From: Bacteroidota bacterium
GTDB lineage: Bacteria; Bacteroidota; Ignavibacteria; UBA10030; UBA6906
Direction: 5' to 3'
NCBI GenBank assembly: GCA_003541875.1
Contig: DPLS01000013.1
Span: forward strand, 1-13,876
DNA: 13,876 nucleotides
Positions 7,270 to 13,876 of this stretch are shown here, one piece after another. A program made the translations under genes and the position numbers. The stretch's first letter is position 1. Each line of letters opens with the position of its first letter. The notes under the pieces were generated by a model. That model ran no database searches, was not told the DNA's origin, and was given only the letters and a program-made list of their open reading frames with translations.

Positions 7270-9003
7270 GTGAGACGAGACCTTTTCTTTGTTGTGTTTG
7301 CAGTTCTTCTTGGAACCGTTATGATTGCGGGATGTTCTGCTTCAAAGGTGACTGCATCCGACGCCGGGAGAGATGGAGAGATTGTTGCGAGGGATTCGGT
7401 GTCGCAGGCCGCTCATGATGCTGCACTCCAGCATTTTGTCGACGGGTCAGTATTTGAGATGAAGGGTGAATACGCTCAGGCTGTGTTGGAGTACCAGGAT
7501 GCGTTGCGGTACGAGAAAGATGATGCCGTCTACTTTGCTCTCGCAAAGTGCTACTCTCAGCTTGGCAAGCATACGCTCGCCATAGAAAACGGCAGGGAAG
7601 CCGTGAAGCTTGCTCCGGAGAAACTGGACTATCGGAAGAATCTCGCCAATGCGTACATTGCCGCGTACGAACTCGACGCCGCAGCCCAGGAATATGAGGA
7701 GATTGTGAAGCGGGATTCCAACACGATCGAGAACTGGTACAGTCTTGCCCGACTCTATCAGGTTCGCAATCCTCAAAAAGCGCTGGGGGTATTCGAGGTG
7801 ATGACGCAGCGCTTTGGCGCTGATTGGGATGTGCTCATGCAGATTGCCGAACTGTACAGTCAGATGGGGCAGTTCGAGAAAGCTGCCGCTGCAATGAAGC
7901 AAATGCTCTCCTTGGATCCCAGTAACCACGAATTGAAACGAAGCCTTGCGCAGGCATATGTCAGAGCCCAGAAACTTGATGAAGCGCGCACACTGTATGG
8001 CGAGCTTACTGCCACTTACCCCAACAACCTCGACTTTGTTGGAGAGTACGGCATCGTCCTCATGTTGCAGAAGAACTATGACAAAGCTGACTCGTTGTTT
8101 GATCTTCTCCTTTCGGCCGACTCGGTGAACATTGAGGCGAAATTGCGTATAGGTGAGGTGTACTTTGGACAGGTGGAAAAGGATTCAACTCTCATTCCTG
8201 CCGTTCGAAACGTGTTCGAGCGTGTGCGCAGCAAGCACCCTGGCGATTGGAGAGCATACTGGTTTCTCGGGGCGCTGGGGGCTCTTGGCCATGATGATTC
8301 CATTGCCGTCGAGAATTTCCGCAAGGTGACCGAGCTTTCGAGTGGGAACGCCGATGCCTGGGTGTATCTCTCCTCTGTGTTCCTCGAAAAGAACAATTTC
8401 CAGGAAGTCGTCACGATTCTGGAAAAAGCAATCAAGATTGTGCCGGACGATTTCCGAGTGAACTTCTTCCTCGGTGTTGCCTTCAATCGGGTGGGCAGGA
8501 ACGATGATGCTGTGCGCGTTCTCGAGAGGGCGAGACAACTCAATCCCAAAGACATCAACGCCATCAGCCAGCTCGCTCTTGTGTATGATGGCATGAAGAA
8601 GTATGATGAGTGCGACCGCCTCTACGAAGAGGGTTTGAAGCTTGACCCGAACAATGCTCTGATCCTGAACAACTACGGATATAGCCTAGCAGACAGGAAC
8701 ATCCAGATTGACCGGGCGCTGGAGATGGCAACGAAGGCTGTTGCAGCGCAGCCCGACAACACGTCGTATCTTGACACTATCGGTTGGGTGTATTTCCGTT
8801 TGGGAGACTACAAGCAGGCCGAAATGTACATAAAGAAGGCGATCGACAAAGGAGAGGCGAGCCCTGTAGTTCACGAACACCTTGGCGACATCTATTATGA
8901 GATGAGAGATGTGGAGCGAGCGATGGAGCAGTGGAAGATTGCATTGAAGATGGATGAGACAAACGCAGCATTAAAAGAGAAAATCGCTCGTGGATCTCTA
9001 TGA
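7270..9003 (+). CDS. Multi-TPR outer-membrane lipoprotein (LbcA-like arrangement)
   Basis: A 577-residue lipoprotein with a signal peptide ending in the lipobox MIAGC (lipidated C22); serine and alanine after the cysteine are compatible with export to the outer membrane. The rest is a superhelix of about a dozen TPR units. The C-terminal block LNNYGYSLADRN, SYLDTIGWVYFRLGDYKQAE and HEHLGDIYYEMRDVERAMEQW is the pattern of TPR proteins encoded next to lolB in Proteobacteria. One of these, LbcA of Pseudomonas aeruginosa, recruits the protease CtpA to degrade peptidoglycan hydrolases. Here too the next gene is LolB-like. The start is GTG 7270 with GAAGGA 6 bases upstream; the nearby ATG 7266 is out of frame. 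The stop overlaps the next start (ATGA). A scaffold role in the periplasm is likely; the exact partner is inferred only. Confidence 0.85.
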   Translation: MRRDLFFVVFAVLLGTVMIAGCSASKVTASDAGRDGEIVARDSVSQAAHDAALQHFVDGSVFEMKGEYAQAVLEYQDALRYEKDDAVYFALAKCYSQLGKHTLAIENGREAVKLAPEKLDYRKNLANAYIAAYELDAAAQEYEEIVKRDSNTIENWYSLARLYQVRNPQKALGVFEVMTQRFGADWDVLMQIAELYSQMGQFEKAAAAMKQMLSLDPSNHELKRSLAQAYVRAQKLDEARTLYGELTATYPNNLDFVGEYGIVLMLQKNYDKADSLFDLLLSADSVNIEAKLRIGEVYFGQVEKDSTLIPAVRNVFERVRSKHPGDWRAYWFLGALGALGHDDSIAVENFRKVTELSSGNADAWVYLSSVFLEKNNFQEVVTILEKAIKIVPDDFRVNFFLGVAFNRVGRNDDAVRVLERARQLNPKDINAISQLALVYDGMKKYDECDRLYEEGLKLDPNNALILNNYGYSLADRNIQIDRALEMATKAVAAQPDNTSYLDTIGWVYFRLGDYKQAEMYIKKAIDKGEASPVVHEHLGDIYYEMRDVERAMEQWKIALKMDETNAALKEKIARGSL

Positions 9004-9779
9004 GATACGGGCGACCACTGTTTGTTGCGTTATTGATTTCAATGCTTCTATCATCGTGTGCGCCGAAGCGTTCAGAAGTCCTTCTCGACACGAAAGTCAC
9101 GGATGCCGCCACGGTGATGACCCTTGTACAGGAACATCAGAACAAGTTACAATCGATGGTCGGCAGAGGGACGGTCACATTTGAGAGCCCGGAGATTTCC
9201 GGCACGGCTACCTTCGAAGTAGCACTCAGGAAGCCAGACTCACTGCTCGTCACCTTTGAAGGACCTTTTGGCATTGACCTCGGCACGTTGTTCATCAGCC
9301 GTGAGAAGTATCTCATGTATAACAGCCTGGAGAACAAGGTGGTCACCGGTGTTCCCAGTGCTGCAGCCATTCGTTCGATCATCCCGTTCGACCTCACTCT
9401 CGATCAGGTGGTCGAAGCTTTCTCAGGGTCATTCCCTATCCCTTCCGACTCTCAAGCTCTTCGAACCTACTCAATTGATGACGACATGTTTCTACTCTCT
9501 TTTGGATGTGAGAGCAGGACGTGCAGGTTCTGGATCGATAACCGCTATCTGCTCGTGAAGAAGTATGAGGTTCGTGATGAGCGTGACGAATTGATCATGG
9601 ATGCGGTGGCGTCATCGTTTGCCGAGGATGAGATGTCCAGTGCCCCGAGACATATCCGAATCAGATTCCCTGTACAAGGACGGCAGGTTTTTGTGAACTA
9701 CTCATCCATCACCCTGAACGATCCGAATCCTTCGTTTGCTTACTCGATACCATCAAATGCTCGAACAACAACCCGATGA
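9000..9779 (+). CDS. DUF4292 family LolB-like lipoprotein
   Basis: A 259-residue lipoprotein with signal peptide ending LLSSC (C20). The mature part has the features of DUF4292, a family common in Bacteroidota-type bacteria and thought to share the LolA/LolB half-barrel. These are the GRGTVTFESPEISGTATFEV strands, the segment PDSLLVTFEGPFGIDLGTLF, the SREKYLMYNSLENKVVTG hairpin, and a late RHIRIRFPVQGRQVFVNYSS stretch. LolB accepts lipoproteins from LolA and inserts them into the outer membrane, so the likely role is lipoprotein reception or insertion at that membrane. Translation is coupled to the TPR gene by an ATGA overlap and there is no separate Shine-Dalgarno. It is followed 0-3 bases later by the EnvC-like gene. 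The family call is fairly sure; LolB function is inferred from fold and neighbours. Confidence 0.8.
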   Translation: MRYGRPLFVALLISMLLSSCAPKRSEVLLDTKVTDAATVMTLVQEHQNKLQSMVGRGTVTFESPEISGTATFEVALRKPDSLLVTFEGPFGIDLGTLFISREKYLMYNSLENKVVTGVPSAAAIRSIIPFDLTLDQVVEAFSGSFPIPSDSQALRTYSIDDDMFLLSFGCESRTCRFWIDNRYLLVKKYEVRDERDELIMDAVASSFAEDEMSSAPRHIRIRFPVQGRQVFVNYSSITLNDPNPSFAYSIPSNARTTTR

Positions 9780-9782
9780 GTG

Positions 9783-10991
9783 ATGGTTCGTTGTTGCACA
9801 ACATACGCCGTACTTGTCTCCCTTGTTTTGGCCGCTGGTGGCATCCACTCCTCGACGAAGGATGAAATCAAGAAACGTCAGACCGAGCTGCAGTCGATTC
9901 GCGAGCAGATCAAGCATTTCGAAGAGAAGTTGCAGCAGCAGCAGAAAAACGAACGGGCGACACTCGAGCTTCTCGATACCTACGACAGAAAAGCCACCCT
10001 CATCCGCCAGCTTATTAATCGGCTCCGAAAGGAAGAGCAGGAGATTCAGGATAGCGTCGAAGCATCCCGTGCTGAAATCGGGCATCTCGGATCCCAGTTG
10101 GAATTCCTCAAAAGTCACTATGCCAACTATGTTGCATCCGCCTACAAGGCAGGCCAGTTACACGACATTGAGCTGCTGCTCGCCTCCCGGTCGATCAACC
10201 AGTTCTATATTCGCGCCGAGTATCTTCGCCGCTTCTCAGAGCAGCGTAAAACCGATATCGGCAAGATACGTACAAAGAAGAATGAGATAGAAGACAAGCA
10301 GACGCATCTGCAGGAGCAGCTCAGTGAACAGCGCCGCCTCATTGCTGAAAAGGGGGCTGAGGAGGATCGGCTCGCTGCCCTCGTTGCAGACCGGCGAGAA
10401 GTTCTGCTGCAGATCCGTAAAGACAAGAAGAATGCCCAGCGCGAGCTCGACCGTCGCCTGCAATCAGTGAAAGAACTTGAGAAGCTGATTGCAAACCTGA
10501 TCGAGCAAGAACGGATCAAAAGAGAACGAGAGGCGGCGGAGCAGCAGCGAACCGGCAAACTTCCACAGCCGCCACCCATCTCCGGTGAGTTTGAAGCAAA
10601 GCGAGGAAAGCTCCGTTGGCCTGTGAGCGAAGGGATAGTCGTTGCCCATTTTGGCAACCAGAGACACCCTACGCTCAAGACGATCACACAGAATACGGGG
10701 ATTGATATTACTGTGAAGGCTGGAACTTCTGTGACCGCTGTTGCGGCGGGAGAGGTGGTGACCATTTGGTGGCTCCCCTCGTACGGCAACATCGTGATCA
10801 TCGACCACCATGGCGGCTACCGGACGGTTTACTCGCACCTGGCAGATATCAGGGTGACGCAGGGACAGAAGGTGAAGGAAGGTGAGAGTATAGGCACCAG
10901 CGGCGAATCACTGGATGGTCCCCGTCTCCACTTTGAACTGTGGAAAGACCGGGAGAAGCAGAACCCGGAACTTTGGCTCAGTCCGCAATGA
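9783..10991 (+). CDS. EnvC-like murein hydrolase activator (degenerate LytM/M23 domain)
   Basis: A 402-residue secreted protein: signal peptide (1-24, [13 protein letters not shown]), long charged coiled coil (about 25-265), and C-terminal LytM domain (about 275-400). This is the layout of EnvC, which activates amidases that split septal peptidoglycan. Active M23 enzymes have HxxxD and HxH. Here the first histidine is asparagine (NTGID, N304, D308) and the HxH reads RLH (R381, H383), while YSHL (H352) is kept. One zinc ligand and one catalytic histidine are therefore missing, so it should not cleave peptidoglycan itself. The start is ATG 9783; GTG 9780, directly after the previous stop, is equally possible and adds one residue. 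Its stop overlaps the next start (ATGA). The partner amidase is not in the window. Confidence 0.86.
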   Translation: MVRCCTTYAVLVSLVLAAGGIHSSTKDEIKKRQTELQSIREQIKHFEEKLQQQQKNERATLELLDTYDRKATLIRQLINRLRKEEQEIQDSVEASRAEIGHLGSQLEFLKSHYANYVASAYKAGQLHDIELLLASRSINQFYIRAEYLRRFSEQRKTDIGKIRTKKNEIEDKQTHLQEQLSEQRRLIAEKGAEEDRLAALVADRREVLLQIRKDKKNAQRELDRRLQSVKELEKLIANLIEQERIKREREAAEQQRTGKLPQPPPISGEFEAKRGKLRWPVSEGIVVAHFGNQRHPTLKTITQNTGIDITVKAGTSVTAVAAGEVVTIWWLPSYGNIVIIDHHGGYRTVYSHLADIRVTQGQKVKEGESIGTSGESLDGPRLHFELWKDREKQNPELWLSPQ

Positions 10992-13621
10992 CCCGACGAA
11001 ACCTACTGGTCACCATTCTGATAGCGTTTCTCTCGACGCTTCTCGCGGTGATTCTCCACGTTCCACTCTCCTCGGTGGAGAACCAGGTTACAGCGTTGAA
11101 GTACCAGCTTCGCGGTGCGCAACAGGCCGATACGAATATTGTCATTGTCTATATCGACAACGATGCTGTGAAGGATCTCGGATGGCCTGTGCGGCGCAAC
11201 TTCTACGCGCTGATGCTGAAAGCTCTGACTGAGCTGCAGGTGAGAGCAATAGGCATTGATGTCGTGTTCGAGGAGCCCAGCCGAGAATACCCGGAATACG
11301 ATGAGTTGTTCGCTGCGACGGTCGCGAACTCACATCGCGTTGTGCTCGCGTCGTATTTCCGATCTATTTCCGATGTTGAAGGGATTGGAGGAAGACAACA
11401 GAGCGACTCTGCGTTTGCGTATCCCGGCGTGAAAGATGTGAGTCGGTACGGCCAGGAGATGCATCGGCCACTTGAGATTCTGCGGGGTGGCTCGGTTGGA
11501 GTCGGACATGTCAATCTCGGCGAGAATGCCGACATCCCACTTTTTGTGCAATCATCATACGGTGTCGTCCCTTCTTTTGGATTGGAGTTGCTGCGCGTGT
11601 TCAAAGGAGTCGATCGTGCAGACGTGCTTCTTGAGAAGGGCGTCATTGTAATGGGTTCTGACACGAAGTTCGTTGTTCCTTCAGCAGGCTCGGTTTCGCT
11701 GTGCTATCCCGGACCCATCAACACGTTTCGTGCTTACCCGTTTGTGGAGGTGTTGAAGTCCTATGATGCGGTTCGGCTGGATCGTGTGCCGTCGTTGCCG
11801 GTGGGATCGTTCAAGAACAAGATTATCCTGATCAGTGTTGTGGCAGAAGGGCGCAGCGTTTTTGTGAGTACGCCTGTCGCCGCCCGGTATCCTTCAATAG
11901 GTCTTCACGCCACATTCCTCGATAATGCCTTGCACTCTCGATTTCTGTCTCAAGCAGGAAGCATGATTATCTATTTGACAGGTCTTTTTCTGGGATTGTG
12001 TTGCGGAGGAGCGATTCTCATCATCAAATCGCCAGCCGACAAGGTGGTGGCTCTCGGACTTCTGATTCTTGCCCCCGTTTTTTCAGTTATCCTCTTCATC
12101 AGCGATGCATACCTTCTACCAATAACTCCATTGATTGTTGTTGGCTTGGGGAGTACACTTTCCGCGGTCATCTACAAACAGCGACAAGTCGGAATGGAGA
12201 TCGGTAGACTGCAAGAGGAGAAGGGGAGCATCGTTGCACGATTGAAGGAAAAGGAAGGGAAGGTGATGCAGCTGGAAAACGAGTTGCTACAACTCGAGGC
12301 TGCAAAGTCGGCCGACCGTACGGCGGAGCTGCTTGAGGAAATACGGAAGTACAAGTCGGAGATTCATGCACTCTCCTCCAAGGCAGGCGACATGGAGGAG
12401 TTCACGGTTGAGCAGAAAGACGATGGGTCGACATTGGGCGAATTCGAGGGCCTTGTGTTCGACCGTGCCGGTGCAATGAAACCGGTGATCGAATTCATCG
12501 GGAAAATTGCACGCAGCGATGCGCCAGTACTCATCCTCGGCGAAAGCGGCACAGGCAAGGAACTCGTGGCGCGGGCAATTCACAAGCACAGCGGCAGGTC
12601 AGGGCGACCGTTCATCGCCGTGAACTGTGGAGCCCTCTCGGAAAGTCTTCTTGAGAGCGAGTTGTTCGGTCATGAGAAAGGTGCGTTTACAGGTGCAGTG
12701 AAGGATAGGCTCGGTCGGTTCGAGCTTGCCGATGGCGGCACAATTCTTCTTGACGAAATAGGTGAAGTAACAGAGGCGTTTCAATTAAAACTGCTTCGTG
12801 TCTTGCAGGAGGGAGAGCTTGAACGCGTTGGCGGGACAAAAACCCTCACGGTGAATGTCCGAGTGCTTGCTGCGACCAACAAGGATTTGAAGGAGCAGGT
12901 GAAGCTGAAGCGATTCCGTGAAGATCTTTTCTATCGCTTGAACGTACTCACTGTGAGTCTTCCCCCATTGCGCGACCGACAGGAAGACATCCCCCTTCTT
13001 GTCCAGCACCTCCTCACTCGCGAGGGGAGGGAGATGAGCGTCTCGAAGAATGTGATGGATGCATTACAGGCGTATGCTTGGCGCGGCAATATCAGAGAGC
13101 TGGAGAGTGTCATCAAGCGTGCGGTGCTGCTGGCAAAGGCGGATCAGCGGGCAATGATGAACCTAAAAGATCTGACCGAAGAGGTCATTGCCGCTTCGCA
13201 AGGAGCGGTTGCAATCGAAGACCAGGTTCTCGAATCGTTACGTGAGAAGAAGTTCTCGCGCAGCTCTATCTCGGATACAGCCGAAGAGCTTGGCGGGCTT
13301 AACCGGGGCACCGTTGCAGAGTATCTGCGTGGTCAGTGTCTCAAGACATTTGTGGAACAAGGGTTCAAGCTTGAGCAGGCGGTACAGCATATTTCGCTTT
13401 CCGCCGATGCAGAGATGAACAATCGCGTGAGGAAGAAATTGCTTGAGTATCTCTCCAATATTTCCGAAGGGGTGAACTCCTCAAAGCCATGGGATGAGGT
13501 GAAAGCTGCGCTCAGGCCAAAGACGAAAAACCTCCCCCAACGCTACCACGAATATATTGAGCGCGTGGCGGACGCGTACCACCAGGGGATATTGAAACCA
13601 GATTCCAGCGCCCAGCGTTGA
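10988..13621 (+). CDS. CHASE2 sensor fused to a sigma-54-dependent transcriptional activator
   Basis: An 877-residue membrane regulator. An N-terminal helix (about 5-25) precedes an extracytoplasmic CHASE2 domain (about 30-320; [27 protein letters not shown], and later [14 protein letters not shown]). Three closely spaced membrane helices follow (about 326-396), then a cytoplasmic coiled coil (about 398-475). The sigma-54 activator AAA+ domain comes next (about 490-730) with Walker A GESGTGKE (518-525), an intact sigma-54 contact loop GAFTGA (565-570), Walker B ILLDE (D589, E590), [11 protein letters not shown] with the arginine-finger region, and GNIRELES of the lid. The C-terminus (about 740-877) is not the usual Fis-type helix-turn-helix but has a candidate one in [22 protein letters not shown] 10988 overlaps the EnvC-like stop (ATGA); upstream in-frame codons lie inside that gene. 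It probably senses an envelope signal and drives sigma-54 promoters. Confidence 0.92.
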   Translation: MTRRNLLVTILIAFLSTLLAVILHVPLSSVENQVTALKYQLRGAQQADTNIVIVYIDNDAVKDLGWPVRRNFYALMLKALTELQVRAIGIDVVFEEPSREYPEYDELFAATVANSHRVVLASYFRSISDVEGIGGRQQSDSAFAYPGVKDVSRYGQEMHRPLEILRGGSVGVGHVNLGENADIPLFVQSSYGVVPSFGLELLRVFKGVDRADVLLEKGVIVMGSDTKFVVPSAGSVSLCYPGPINTFRAYPFVEVLKSYDAVRLDRVPSLPVGSFKNKIILISVVAEGRSVFVSTPVAARYPSIGLHATFLDNALHSRFLSQAGSMIIYLTGLFLGLCCGGAILIIKSPADKVVALGLLILAPVFSVILFISDAYLLPITPLIVVGLGSTLSAVIYKQRQVGMEIGRLQEEKGSIVARLKEKEGKVMQLENELLQLEAAKSADRTAELLEEIRKYKSEIHALSSKAGDMEEFTVEQKDDGSTLGEFEGLVFDRAGAMKPVIEFIGKIARSDAPVLILGESGTGKELVARAIHKHSGRSGRPFIAVNCGALSESLLESELFGHEKGAFTGAVKDRLGRFELADGGTILLDEIGEVTEAFQLKLLRVLQEGELERVGGTKTLTVNVRVLAATNKDLKEQVKLKRFREDLFYRLNVLTVSLPPLRDRQEDIPLLVQHLLTREGREMSVSKNVMDALQAYAWRGNIRELESVIKRAVLLAKADQRAMMNLKDLTEEVIAASQGAVAIEDQVLESLREKKFSRSSISDTAEELGGLNRGTVAEYLRGQCLKTFVEQGFKLEQAVQHISLSADAEMNNRVRKKLLEYLSNISEGVNSSKPWDEVKAALRPKTKNLPQRYHEYIERVADAYHQGILKPDSSAQR

Positions 13622-13876
13622 TTCTTCGCTGCCTGAAAACTTGCACTCCCGCACTTCCCTCCAAGATTCCGGCACTTCTTACTTCTGAACTTTCCTTTGC
13701 GGAAGACCCTTGACGCCTCAAATCGCTCGAAAATGAACAGATTTGTCGGCTCCCACATCGATTCCGAATCCATCGGGCAGTTGGCACACCTGTTGGGGTG
13801 TAGTTGGCAGGAAGTAGAACCTTGAATGCCAGACTAAACCGAATTCACCTACTGACAGTCAAACTAACAAAAACAA
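13622..13876. other. Intergenic tail of the window, no gene recognised
   Basis: After the regulator stop there is a pyrimidine-rich stretch (13627-13700) with three loose copies of a gcact(t)cc word. An inverted repeat caaatc (13719-13724) / gatttg (13740-13745) follows, then the sigma-54-like promoter, and an A-rich end. No hairpin with T-run was found that would end the operon. The next gene must start beyond the window. Open frames here on the minus strand show no recognisable protein features. Confidence 0.6.
13782..13796 (+). promoter_or_regulatory. Near-consensus sigma-54 (-24/-12) promoter
   Basis: TGGCAC (13782-13787), five bases, then TTGG (13793-13796). The sigma-54 consensus is TGGCAC-N5-TTGC, so spacing and all but the final C agree. 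It points to the right and is about 160 bp after a sigma-54 activator gene, with a predicted start near 13807. A second agttggca (13802-13809) repeats the -24 region 23 bp later. The mismatch at the C of the -12 GC lowers confidence. Confidence 0.5.

Noticed and set aside
10205..10801. 198-codon open frame on the minus strand
   Set aside because: It is antisense to the coiled coil of the EnvC-like gene; serine/arginine-rich low-complexity translation is an artefact of the charged sense codons.
10940..10987. Earlier in-frame start for the CHASE2 regulator
   Set aside because: It lies inside the EnvC-like gene. ATG 10988 gives the ATGA overlap seen elsewhere in the operon and a normal membrane-anchor N-terminus.
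13512..13787. Open frame on the minus strand at the right end
   Set aside because: It overlaps the end of the regulator gene and has no recognisable domain, ribosome-binding site or conserved composition.

Overview
The window looks like bacterial chromosome from a diderm (Gram-negative-type) organism. Three proteins carry lipoprotein signal peptides, and the right half encodes outer-membrane and peptidoglycan functions. The order TPR lipoprotein, DUF4292 (LolB-like) lipoprotein, EnvC-like LytM protein is typical of the Bacteroidota/Chlorobi/Ignavibacteria side of the FCB group. Balanced base composition and a sigma-54 activator fit an Ignavibacteria-like lineage better than classical Bacteroidia. 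The placement is an inference without a database search. No mobile element, CRISPR array, tRNA or rRNA was seen.

Left part (1-5297, plus strand): the 3' end of serS; a 55-bp nested palindrome; a two-gene heterodimeric ABC exporter whose subunits overlap by one base and show complementary loss of consensus ATPase motifs; and a class I fructose-1,6-bisphosphatase. A strong hairpin at 5367-5390 with T-runs on both strands closes this part and also serves the convergent gene.

Middle part (5471-7152, minus strand): a CpoB/YbgF-like coiled-coil TPR lipoprotein and an ATP-grasp enzyme of unknown substrate. Each has its own promoter-like sequence with a perfect TTGACA, and the two share a 16-bp element (15/16 identical) at and just upstream of the -35 box.

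Right part (7270-13621, plus strand): a tightly packed four-gene operon of a TPR lipoprotein (LbcA-like arrangement), a DUF4292 LolB-like lipoprotein, an EnvC-like LytM-domain protein missing zinc and catalytic residues, and an 877-residue membrane protein fusing an extracytoplasmic CHASE2 sensor to a sigma-54 activator AAA+ domain with intact GAFTGA. The operon promoter lies back to back with the ATP-grasp promoter and has a perfect palindrome in its spacer. About 160 bp after the regulator gene is a near-consensus sigma-54 promoter (TGGCAC-N5-TTGG) facing out of the window, a candidate target of the regulator.

Read together, the right half looks like a cell-envelope module (lipoprotein delivery, control of septal peptidoglycan hydrolysis, a Tol-Pal-type accessory lipoprotein) joined to its own envelope-sensing sigma-54 regulator. 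The sensor fusion with its neighbouring sigma-54 site, and the shared promoter element, are the most promising new observations.
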